A stretch of 6,044 nt of DNA, from contig JAEZJB010000289.1 in the NCBI GenBank assembly GCA_023415845.1, positions 1 through 6,044 on the forward strand, given 5' to 3'. The position numbers and the translations under genes were made by a program. Below are positions 1 through 5,247 of this stretch, one piece after another (within the stretch, counting starts at the first letter, position 1; the number at the start of each line of letters is the position of its first letter). This DNA is from Chloroflexota bacterium (GTDB lineage: Bacteria; Chloroflexota; Chloroflexia; Thermomicrobiales; UBA6265). The notes beneath the pieces were generated by a model. That model searched no databases. It saw only the letters and a list, made by a program, of their open reading frames with translations, and was not told the DNA's origin.

Positions 1-235
1 CCGGATGTATTGCACGAAATGCATCCAGTGCTCGTCGGATGAGGTTGTCGCGGCCGGGCACTCCGGGCAGGTCGTCGTCGTGCTCCCCGTCGTCTTCGAA
101 CACGGTCAGCTGATCCGTGAGGTCCAACAGGGACATCACACTCAACAACTCATGGAATCCATCTGGCCGTTTGGCGGCTATCTCAAGTCCCAGGTTGATC
201 TTGGCTGGTGAGCCAATCCTCACGCTCCGGCCCAT
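1..235 (-). CDS. ispE: 4-diphosphocytidyl-2-C-methyl-D-erythritol kinase, N-terminal part (runs off the left edge)
   Basis: IspE is a cytosolic GHMP-family kinase that phosphorylates the 2-hydroxyl of CDP-methylerythritol in the methylerythritol-phosphate route to isoprenoids. Only the first 78 residues are present. They show the family N-terminus: SPAKINLGLEI (residues 9-19, with the conserved Lys12), then RPDGFHEL (23-30) and the MSLLDLTDQLTV strand region (34-45), and near the edge GRDNLIRRAL (61-70). The glycine-rich ATP loop lies beyond the window. I chose the ATG at 235 because GGAG (complement of 241-244) sits 5 nt upstream. An in-frame GTG at 223 would give MRIGSPAKINL, close to typical family starts, but its only Shine-Dalgarno-like sequence is 1 nt away. 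With the ATG start, the gene overlaps the end of rsmA by 16 bases, so co-transcription and translational coupling are likely. Identity is secure; the exact start is moderately sure. Confidence 0.93.
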   Translation of the reverse strand, partial: MGRSVRIGSPAKINLGLEIAAKRPDGFHELLSVMSLLDLTDQLTVFEDDGEHDDDLPGVPGRDNLIRRALDAFRAIHP

Positions 236-1089
236 GGAATCTCCGCCGCTGCCAGGGTGCACCATTGTTCCAGGCTCACCGCCTGTGGCCGCAACCCTGG
301 ATCGATGCCAAGATCCGCCAACCAACCCTCGATCTCGCCTTTGGGGCGACTCAATCCTCGCGCGATGCTGTTGGCCAGCGTCTTCCGTTTCTGCTGGAAC
401 GCCAGGGTCGCCAGCTCGAACAGCCGCTCTCTCTGCTCGACATCCAGCAGCGGCTGCGGGCGGACAAGGAGTCGAACCACAGCCGAATCTACATTGGGTG
501 GAGGTTCGAACACCTCCGGCGGCACGACCAGCACGATCGCTCCCTCGGCGTACACCTGAACTGCCAGCGACAGCAACGACATGTTCGGTGCCGTCGCCAC
601 CATCCGCTCGGCAACCTCTTTTTGCACCATCACGGTCGCAGTCGCAGGTGGATGTTCCATCTCCAGCATATGCCGAAGAATGACATTCCCCGTGCTGTAG
701 GGGAGATTCGCCACCAGGTGCCACGTGACCCCCGTGAGATTCTCCGGAAGATCGACATGGCGAGCATCCGCTTCGACCAGGGAAAAGACCGGCCCCTCTC
801 GAATGTCGGCCCGCAGGAACTCCGCAAGGTCGCGATCGAGTTCGATCGCGGTCACACTGGCGCCCGCCTCGAGCAGTGCACGGGTCAGGATGCCCAGGCC
901 CGGGCCGACTTCCACGACATCGTCACCCCGTTTGATCGCCGCTGACTCGACAATCGCCCCCACAACGTCTGGATCGGTCAGGAAGTTCTGTCCCATCGAT
1001 CGCTCGGGGCGTATCCCTCGCCGCCGCAGGAGTGCGCGCCACTCCTCTCGGCTCCGCTGGTGAATCTGGTCGCTGGAGTTACTGGACAT
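220..1089 (-). CDS. rsmA: 16S rRNA (adenine1518-N6/adenine1519-N6)-dimethyltransferase
   Basis: RsmA (KsgA) uses S-adenosylmethionine to dimethylate two adjacent adenines in the 3'-terminal helix of 16S rRNA during late small-subunit assembly. The 289-residue product is of normal length. Visible motifs are GQNFLTD (33-39), SAM-binding motif I EVGPGLGILT (60-69), the ribose-binding acidic residue in AIELD (Glu83), EADAR (106-110, Asp108), and the catalytic NLPY (128-131; NIPY/NLPY in this family). These are followed by MVQKEVAERM (154-163), PPEVFEPPPNVDSAV (190-204) and the C-terminal helical FQQKRKTLANSI (231-242). The ATG at 1089 is preceded by AGG 8 nt upstream, a modest ribosome-binding site. 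The N-terminal extension of about 30 residues before GQNF is slightly long but plausible. The gene sits directly upstream of ispE with an overlap, a neighbour pair common in bacteria. No function-killing change is seen. Confidence 0.97.
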   Translation of the reverse strand: MSSNSSDQIHQRSREEWRALLRRRGIRPERSMGQNFLTDPDVVGAIVESAAIKRGDDVVEVGPGLGILTRALLEAGASVTAIELDRDLAEFLRADIREGPVFSLVEADARHVDLPENLTGVTWHLVANLPYSTGNVILRHMLEMEHPPATATVMVQKEVAERMVATAPNMSLLSLAVQVYAEGAIVLVVPPEVFEPPPNVDSAVVRLLVRPQPLLDVEQRERLFELATLAFQQKRKTLANSIARGLSRPKGEIEGWLADLGIDPGLRPQAVSLEQWCTLAAAEIPWAGA

Positions 1090-1191
1090 TGGAAAAGCCT
1101 GCTGAAGTCCGAAGAAGTCGATGGGTGCAGATTACACTTGAACATCCGAGACCGGCGAACGCGTCCGGTGCAGTTCCCACTGGAGTTCCCA
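1090..1191. promoter_or_regulatory. Divergent intergenic spacer between rsmA and the DUF952 gene
   Basis: This spacer of about 100 bp lies between two divergently transcribed genes and must hold the start signals for both unless transcription enters from outside. On the minus strand a TAATCT-like -10 box (complement of about 1131-1136) is visible, but no good -35 stands at the right distance. On the plus strand I see no convincing -35/-10 pair. The only clear signals are the ribosome-binding sites: GGAG at 1182-1185 for the rightward gene and a weak AGG (complement of 1098-1100) for rsmA. The promoter role is inferred from geometry only. Confidence 0.35.
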
Positions 1192-1569
1192 ATGCAGCAT
1201 GAATCAGCGTCCAGCGCCCGCGAAGCCGGCATCACCTATCATCTCGTCCCGGTGGACTATTGGGCCACGAACGGCAAACTGGCGTCCTACACGCCCGAAG
1301 CGTTTGAGCAGGATGGATTCATCCACTGCACAAATGGAACTGACGAACTCCTGACCGTAGCGAACATGTTCTACACATCTGACCCCCGCGAGTTCACGGT
1401 ACTCGTTCTGAATGTCGACTCGATCGAATCGGACGTTCGATATGACGACGCCAATGAGGTCTATCCCCATATCTATGGTCCGCTCAACACCAGTGCGGTG
1501 GTCGGGCAGCTACAGGTCGAGCGAGACGAGAACGGAAAATTTATCCGTATTGGGAGCCCCGTGAGCTAG
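1192..1569 (+). CDS. DUF952 family protein
   Basis: This small, probably cytosolic protein (125 residues) matches the DUF952 family by pattern: ITYHLVP (14-20), a Trp at 24, YTPEAFEQDGFIHCT (33-47), a central LLTVANMFY (53-61), the strand FTVLVLNVD (68-76), VRYDD (82-86), and the hallmark YPHIYGPLN (91-99) followed by AVV (102-104). The conserved GFIHC and PHIYGPL segments supply His and Cys residues that could form an active site, but the biochemical role of the family is not established. The open frame extends upstream to 1060. The ATG at 1192 is preferred because TGGAG ends 6 nt before it and because the longer version would overlap rsmA on the other strand. The gene stands alone, transcribed away from rsmA-ispE, so it need not be functionally linked to them. 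A weak GCCCC/GGGGC hairpin straddles the stop. Confidence 0.88.
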   Translation: MQHESASSAREAGITYHLVPVDYWATNGKLASYTPEAFEQDGFIHCTNGTDELLTVANMFYTSDPREFTVLVLNVDSIESDVRYDDANEVYPHIYGPLNTSAVVGQLQVERDENGKFIRIGSPVS

Positions 1570-1573
1570 GGGC
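1556..1573 (+). terminator. Weak hairpin at the end of the DUF952 gene
   Basis: GCCCC (1556-1560) can pair with GGGGC (1569-1573) around an 8-nt loop that includes the stop codon. There is no T-tract after it, so it is at best a weak or Rho-assisted end signal. Confidence 0.2.
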
Positions 1574-1917
1574 CAAATTGGTGTCCGCGCGATTCTGCAG
1601 CGCTCTGGCTGGGCAGGGATTCGCTGACTCTGGAAACCTCGATGGGGTACACTCGGTCAACGGCAATGTCGATCGTTGGCTGGGCGTTCGTACTTGCGAC
1701 GAGGATGGCATCGTGTTTTCGCTGCTGAGTCCATCTCCGCCCCTGCAACCCCTCCCGGTCTCCGTCTCGATGCGGCCTCCAAAGTTGAAACTCCGGACCG
1801 GATGGTCCTGGCCATGCGAAGAACCAGGCGTGAATGGGACGGCAAGTGCCGATCCTGGCGATAGCCTTGCGTGTTCAACGGTCGTCCTCCGGTCCTGTAA
1901 CGCAGGAGATAGGCTTC
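1570..1917. other. Intergenic stretch of about 350 bp without a convincing gene
   Basis: Open frames exist on both strands here. Their translations are rich in Ser, Arg and Pro, lack any recognisable motif, and have no good ribosome-binding site, so I treat them as chance frames in GC-rich DNA. Two small inverted repeats are present: GGACC/GGTCC (1795-1799 and 1804-1808) and CCTGG/CCAGG (1807-1811 and 1824-1828). The promoter of the downstream small gene and mutM should lie here, but I cannot point to a good -35/-10 pair. A decayed gene cannot be excluded. Confidence 0.4.
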
Positions 1918-2298
1918 TTGGCAGCCCAGCAGGTTGATTTCGGGCCCTGGCGCGACGTCTTTCGATCACCGATTCGGTGGCTACAAACGATGATGCAGAC
2001 CATGGACGATATGGATCACAGCGAAAAGTTTGTCTGGAAGCAGGGGCGAGATCTCGTCACACTTGCACGTGCCGGTGACTCATGGCTGGTCTCCTGCCTC
2101 ACCCAAGGGAAACTCATGGGGCCCCGCCAAAAGGTGTACGAGGCTATTCACCGGCAGGCCAAATTTGCCGCCTGGGATGTGATGGCCAAGGTGATCTCGG
2201 TCTCTCACAACGAAGATGAGGGAGTGGAGGTCGCAGTCCGGGCCGCTCAATGGATGCGCACCGCCGATCCAGCTGCGGAAAACGCCGGGCGTGCCTGA
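1918..2298 (+). CDS. Small protein of unknown function, overlapping mutM
   Basis: I do not recognise this protein. From the TTG at 1918 it would have 126 residues. This start has AGGAG (1904-1908) 9 nt upstream, the best ribosome-binding site in the area. ATG codons at 1990, 1993, 2002 and 2011 are alternatives without a clear site and would give about 95-102 residues. The body from FVWKQGRDLVTLARAG onward reads like a genuine soluble protein: mixed hydrophobic and charged residues, a basic middle (GPRQKVYEAIHRQAKFAAW) and an acidic turn (NEDEG). No signal peptide, membrane segment or metal-binding cluster is seen. Its last codons overlap the mutM GTG start by 8 nt in a different frame, and mutM lacks a good site of its own, so the two are probably translated as a coupled pair. 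A link to DNA repair is possible but rests on position alone. Confidence 0.62.
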   Translation: MAAQQVDFGPWRDVFRSPIRWLQTMMQTMDDMDHSEKFVWKQGRDLVTLARAGDSWLVSCLTQGKLMGPRQKVYEAIHRQAKFAAWDVMAKVISVSHNEDEGVEVAVRAAQWMRTADPAAENAGRA

Positions 2299-3190
2299 GC
2301 TTCCTGAGGTCGAGACTGCCCGCCGCTATATCGAACGTGGTCTTGTTGGCAAGCGGGTCGTTCATGTCAATGTTCGACTCACCAAACTTCTCCGCGACTC
2401 ACCCATCCCTTCGCTGGACCCACTGGTGGGGCAGACCGTCATCGGTGCGAGGCGGAGGGCAAAAGTGCTGGTCGTCGATTTCACCGGCGATTTGTCACTT
2501 CTTGTCCACTTGAAACTCGCCGGCCAGGTCGCCGTCTTTCTTCCCGATGGGTCCCGATTGGTCGCCGGGCATCCGGTTCCCGCACCTGCTGGTGAATATC
2601 CGCACAAGACAACTCACATCGATCTGAGGTTCGACGACGGCACCATCGCCTGGTTCAGCGACGTGCGCCAGTTTGGCTGGTTCCGGTTGATGCCCTCTGG
2701 CGATGTCGAGGCAGCACTCGATTCCTTCGGCTTCGGCCCCGAGGGAACCGAACCGCTGGAGACCGAGTTGCTGGGCGAGGTCATGTCCCGGCGCGGTATT
2801 CCCGTGAAGACCTTGTTGCTCGATCAGTCATTTGTCGCCGGTTTGGGCAATATCTACGTCGATGAAGTCCTGTTTCGCTCAGGCGTCCATCCATCGATCC
2901 CGGCGAAGTCGCTCACCCAGGAGCAGCGGGAGAAGATCATCACCAATATCCCGCCCGTCCTTGCCGAAGGGATCCGCCAGGGCGGTGCGAAGATCATCCA
3001 CAACGTAGCCTACCCAGTCGACAATTTTCCGGCAGTACATGGGCGGGCAGATCAGCCCTGCTTCGTTTGCGGAGCCACCATCGAGAAAACAAGGGTTGGT
3101 GCTCGTGGGACGTATTTCTGTCCGTCCTGTCAGCCCATCGACGCCGATCAGTCGCCGACCGCTAATGGATTGATCCCCGCCGGCGCGTAG
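2291..3190 (+). CDS. mutM: Bifunctional DNA-formamidopyrimidine glycosylase / AP lyase (Fpg)
   Basis: Fpg removes 8-oxoguanine and formamidopyrimidines from DNA and cleaves the abasic site by beta,delta-elimination. The GTG start at 2291 is fixed by the family N-terminus MPELPEVETARR: Pro2 is the Schiff-base nucleophile after Met removal, and Glu3 is the partner acid. Other family residues are RRAKVLV (Lys58), DVRQFG (Arg126 and Phe128, void-filling), the helix-two-turn-helix GLGNIYVDEVLF (Asn187), and the C-terminal zinc finger with Cys257, Cys260, Cys277 and Cys280 plus Arg272 in ARGTYFC. The 299 residues are longer than usual (about 270), owing to a proline-rich insert around 90-106 and a 19-residue tail after the finger. 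The third void-filling residue, normally Met, is Leu76, and the segment before the finger is unusual (see findings). Translation is probably coupled to the preceding small gene, whose stop lies 8 nt inside this frame. Confidence 0.96.
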   Translation: MPELPEVETARRYIERGLVGKRVVHVNVRLTKLLRDSPIPSLDPLVGQTVIGARRRAKVLVVDFTGDLSLLVHLKLAGQVAVFLPDGSRLVAGHPVPAPAGEYPHKTTHIDLRFDDGTIAWFSDVRQFGWFRLMPSGDVEAALDSFGFGPEGTEPLETELLGEVMSRRGIPVKTLLLDQSFVAGLGNIYVDEVLFRSGVHPSIPAKSLTQEQREKIITNIPPVLAEGIRQGGAKIIHNVAYPVDNFPAVHGRADQPCFVCGATIEKTRVGARGTYFCPSCQPIDADQSPTANGLIPAGA

Positions 3191-3204
3191 CCCACGGGGA
3201 TCGA
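3170..3204. terminator. Inverted repeat over the mutM stop codon
   Basis: GATCCCCG (3172-3179) and CGGGGATC (3195-3202) form a perfect 8-bp stem, extendable by a T-G and a T-A pair (3170-3171 with 3203-3204). The 15-nt loop contains the mutM stop. No T-tract follows on either strand, so it is a candidate transcript end or 3'-stability structure rather than a classic intrinsic terminator. Confidence 0.4.
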
Positions 3205-3225
3205 CCTCACGATAAGGTGATGATT

Positions 3226-3261
3226 GCCAGGGGTGAATGTCGTGAAGTTCGCCTCCCTGGC
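3226..3261. terminator. Inverted repeat at the end of the M42 peptidase gene
   Basis: GCCAGGG (3226-3232) pairs with CCCTGGC (3255-3261), a perfect 7-bp stem with a 22-nt loop, between the convergent mutM and M42 genes and touching the M42 stop codon. There is no T-tract. With the repeat at 3170-3204 it may mark the ends of the two convergent transcripts. Confidence 0.3.
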
Positions 3262-4319
3262 TAGGGGCGAAAGTCGGAATCAGGAGTGATTCCGGCCACG
3301 AATTCAGCGATCAGTTGTGCCGCCTGTTCGAGGTCGGTGAGGCTTACCACCTCGTTGGGACTATGCATGTAGCGATTGGGAATCGACACCAATCCTGGTG
3401 CCACGCCGGCGCCCGAACGCAGAATGGCATCGGCATCCGTGCCGCTCACGCGCCCTGCTGCCTGGATCGGAGTCGTAATCCCGAGCGATTTCCCTGCAGC
3501 TTTCAGTCCAGCAAACACCTTCGGATTGATTGACGAACCACGGGTCAGGACTGGCCCACCGCCGAGCTTGACATCGTTGTCAGCCTTCTTCGCGGCTCCG
3601 GGATAGTCCGTGGCGTGGGTGACGTCGATCGCAATCGCAACCATTGGCTTCAGGTGATGGGCGAGCAGCGATGCTCCCGACATGTTGATTTCTTCCTGGG
3701 TGGCGGCAACTGCGGCGACCGAAACCGCCAGGCTTCGATCCTTGAGCAATCGCAGGGCTTCAAGCGCCACCCATGCTCCAACCCTGTTGTCGATACTCCG
3801 GGATACGAGCAGATCGTCAGTGAGGTCCAGCGCCGGAACGTCGATCACGATCGGATCGCCGATCTGCACCCGCTTAAACGCGCTCGCACGATCCGCCGCG
3901 CCAATGTCGATCCAAAGGTCGGAAATCTCGGTCACTTTCGCCCGGTCGGCAGGCTTGAGCAGGTGAGCAGCCTTCTTGCCTACCACCCCCTTGACCTCGC
4001 CGGTTTCGGTAGCGATGGTGACCCGTTGTCCCACCACGACCTGATCGTCCCAGCCACCGATCTTGTCGAACCAGATGAATCCATCGTCGTCGACATGGGT
4101 GATCAGGAACCCGATCTCGTCGATGTGTCCCTCGATCACAACCGAAGGCTTCGTTGGGTCACCCAGCCAGGCATAGGAATTACCCAGCACGTCGCTGTCG
4201 ACGGAGGCGGCAAATGTCTCGGCCTCGGCTCGCCAGATTCTGGACGGCGCCTGTTCGAATCCAGACGGTCCAGGTGCGCCGAGGAGTCGCTTTAGAAAGT
4301 CTTTGGGTGCTTGATCCAT
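3261..4319 (-). CDS. M42 family metallopeptidase (co-catalytic dimetal aminopeptidase)
   Basis: M42 enzymes are cytosolic dimetal aminopeptidases, usually tetrahedral dodecamers, that trim peptides. Some members have been annotated as endoglucanases, a label I would not transfer. The 352 residues match the family length. All expected metal and catalytic residues are visible: His65 and Asp67 in EGHIDEIGF, bridging Asp177 in RSIDNRVGAW, Glu209 (general base) and Glu210 in TQEEINMSGA, Asp232 in AIDVTHATD, and His319 in RYMHSPNEVV. DDDGFIWFDKIGGWD (77-91) lies in the regulatory, PDZ-like domain inserted in this family. GTDADAI (293-299) is also typical. The start ATG at 4319 is forced: an in-frame TAG lies four codons upstream (complement of 4329-4331). 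Its Shine-Dalgarno placement is poor, with AGGGA only 1 nt away and GGAG 13 nt away. Substrate preference (Glu/Asp, Leu or Lys type) cannot be read from sequence by eye. Confidence 0.95.
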   Translation of the reverse strand: MDQAPKDFLKRLLGAPGPSGFEQAPSRIWRAEAETFAASVDSDVLGNSYAWLGDPTKPSVVIEGHIDEIGFLITHVDDDGFIWFDKIGGWDDQVVVGQRVTIATETGEVKGVVGKKAAHLLKPADRAKVTEISDLWIDIGAADRASAFKRVQIGDPIVIDVPALDLTDDLLVSRSIDNRVGAWVALEALRLLKDRSLAVSVAAVAATQEEINMSGASLLAHHLKPMVAIAIDVTHATDYPGAAKKADNDVKLGGGPVLTRGSSINPKVFAGLKAAGKSLGITTPIQAAGRVSGTDADAILRSGAGVAPGLVSIPNRYMHSPNEVVSLTDLEQAAQLIAEFVAGITPDSDFRP

Positions 4320-4404
4320 GTCCCTGAACTATCTCCATGGTTTCGAAAGATGCGCCTGATGCTGTCCAGGCGGGCAAAGCGTACCACCCGAACTCGCGTT
4401 TGGA

Positions 4405-4449
4405 GCCGGCTGCTTGCGTGAGTCGGCACGAAGCCGGCGCGCCGCCGGT
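4405..4449. repeat. Cluster of GCCGGC-type palindromes (REP-like)
   Basis: Four GCCGGC-like units occur in 45 bp: GCCGGC (4405-4410), GTCGGC (4422-4427), GCCGGC (4433-4438) and GCCGGT (4444-4449). They can form alternative hairpins: GTCGGC/GCCGGC around an ACGAA loop, GCCGGCT (4405-4411) with AGCCGGC (4432-4438), and CCGGC (4434-4438) with GCCGG (4444-4448). The arrangement resembles dispersed intergenic palindromes of GC-rich bacteria. Whether it is repeated elsewhere in this genome cannot be seen here. Confidence 0.4.
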
Positions 4450-4692
4450 ACCGAGCGGATCTTCACCGATCTTCGCGTTGGCGGAACGGGTGTACGAACG
4501 GGAAATCTGTCCGCTCGTGGCGGGATTCCGGCGGTTCGATTCGTACGTTAAGTATCGCCAGGTCAGGCTGGGGGCTGGACCGCCGCCCACGTCAGGCGCT
4601 GGGACTCGAGACGCCCCCTCGCGAGGACGATCTGGCGCGATATCGCACGAACCCCGCAGGAACTGGGGCTTCAAAATGCCCGCGAAATCAAC

Positions 4693-4735
4693 GAAACGTC
4701 GAGTTATTGAGTTCTTGAGTTTATGCAGACGTTTC
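4693..4735. repeat. AT-rich triple 8-bp tandem repeat inside an 8-bp inverted repeat
   Basis: Perfect inverted arms GAAACGTC (4693-4700) and GACGTTTC (4728-4735) enclose 27 bp that begin with three imperfect 8-bp units: GAGTTATT (4701-4708), GAGTTCTT (4709-4716) and GAGTTTAT (4717-4724). The block is much more AT-rich than its surroundings. The function is unknown; it could be a protein-binding site or a remnant of a repeat. Confidence 0.45.
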
Positions 4736-4936
4736 CCGAACGAGGAGGTGCTGAATCAAGGTACGTGCTCGCTGCCCGTGGGATCCGCAATGCGGTGTCA
4801 TTCCGTCGGTTCGGAGATGTTGGCCACCTCGGCTGTGAACGGATTGCGCTATCTCCACTTGGCATAAAGGCGGCGTCGATCCAGGTGGGTGAATGGGGAA
4901 GCGCCCGGTGAACCTGCCCAGTTGCCTTGCCAGTCC

Positions 4937-4966
4937 TTGACACATTTCGAGCGATTGACGTATCGT
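4937..4966 (+). promoter_or_regulatory. Sigma-70-like promoter of the trp leader
   Basis: A perfect -35 box TTGACA (4937-4942) and a -10 box TATCGT (4961-4966, four of six consensus bases) are separated by 18 bp. The expected transcription start is near 4973, about 12 nt before the first pairing base of T-box Stem I at 4985. This agreement supports the call independently of the box match. Confidence 0.7.
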
Positions 4967-5154
4967 CCGCGTAATCGAAGAAATCACCTGCGACGATCGG
5001 AACGAGTACCCATCAGACACGCGGATCAAAGCGAGCCGGGAATGGTGGAAGCCTGGCGTGAAGCGGATGCGGAATGGATCCGGGAGCAGTGCCCCGAAAT
5101 GGTGTCAGCGCCAGAGTAGACGGCAACGGTGTCTCCGCCGTTATCCGGAGCCTC

Positions 5155-5183
5155 GTATCGGTCATGACGTCCATGACCCGTAC
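5155..5183 (+). other. Stem-loop inside the T-box leader (Stem II region)
   Basis: GGTCATG (5160-5166) and CATGACC (5172-5178) form a perfect 7-bp stem around the loop ACGTC. Past one C-C mismatch, a T-G wobble and three pairs (5155-5157 with 5181-5183) extend it to 12 positions. It lies between Stem I and Stem III, where T-box leaders carry Stem II elements. Confidence 0.65.
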
Positions 5184-5247
5184 GGTTTGAGTGGGCGATG
5201 TCAGTGGCATCGTCAATAGGGGTGGCACCGCGGAGCGGCTTCAGAAG

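Larger units (their letters stand above)
4320..4936. other. Intergenic stretch of about 600 bp without a convincing gene
   Basis: The stretch lies between the M42 gene start and the trp promoter. A rightward open frame (4337-4867) and overlapping leftward frames exist, but their translations show no family motif, and no start with a well-placed ribosome-binding site was found. A strong AGGAGG at 4742-4747 is not followed by a start codon at a useful distance. The contents I can support are the GCCGGC-type palindromes at 4405-4449 and the AT-rich repeat element at 4693-4735. The M42 promoter should be in the left part, but no good -35/-10 pair was seen on the minus strand. Confidence 0.45.

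Noticed and set aside
1060..1191. Upstream extension of the DUF952 gene to the ATG at 1060
   Set aside because: It would run into rsmA on the opposite strand and adds residues that do not belong to the family, while the ATG at 1192 has a well-placed GGAG.
1541..1969. Leftward open frame of 142 codons downstream of the DUF952 gene
   Set aside because: Composition is dominated by Arg, Ser and Pro, it has no motif, and it overlaps the end of a supported gene on the other strand.
2216..2290. Upstream extension of mutM to the ATG at 2216
   Set aside because: Fpg needs Pro as the residue after the initiator Met for catalysis. Only the GTG at 2291 gives MPELPE; the extension would bury the nucleophile.
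4530..4550. GGTTCGATTC, resembling a tRNA T-loop
   Set aside because: The flanking bases do not form a 5-bp T-stem, and no acceptor, D or anticodon arms can be drawn around it.
4337..4867. 176-codon rightward open frame between the M42 gene and the trp leader
   Set aside because: No ribosome-binding site at its start, no family motif, many Ser, Pro and Arg residues, and it runs through both repeat structures. It looks like a chance frame in GC-rich DNA.
4742..4911. AGGAGG followed by a possible short rightward gene starting near 4764
   Set aside because: The nearest in-frame start (GTG) is about 16 nt from the site and the product shows no recognisable features. The purine-rich run is probably coincidental.
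5100..5102. Second UGG triplet in the T-box leader as specifier
   Set aside because: It lies beyond the 3' end of the Stem I base helix (5086-5091), so it cannot sit in the specifier loop. The UGG at 5075-5077 is in the right structural position.
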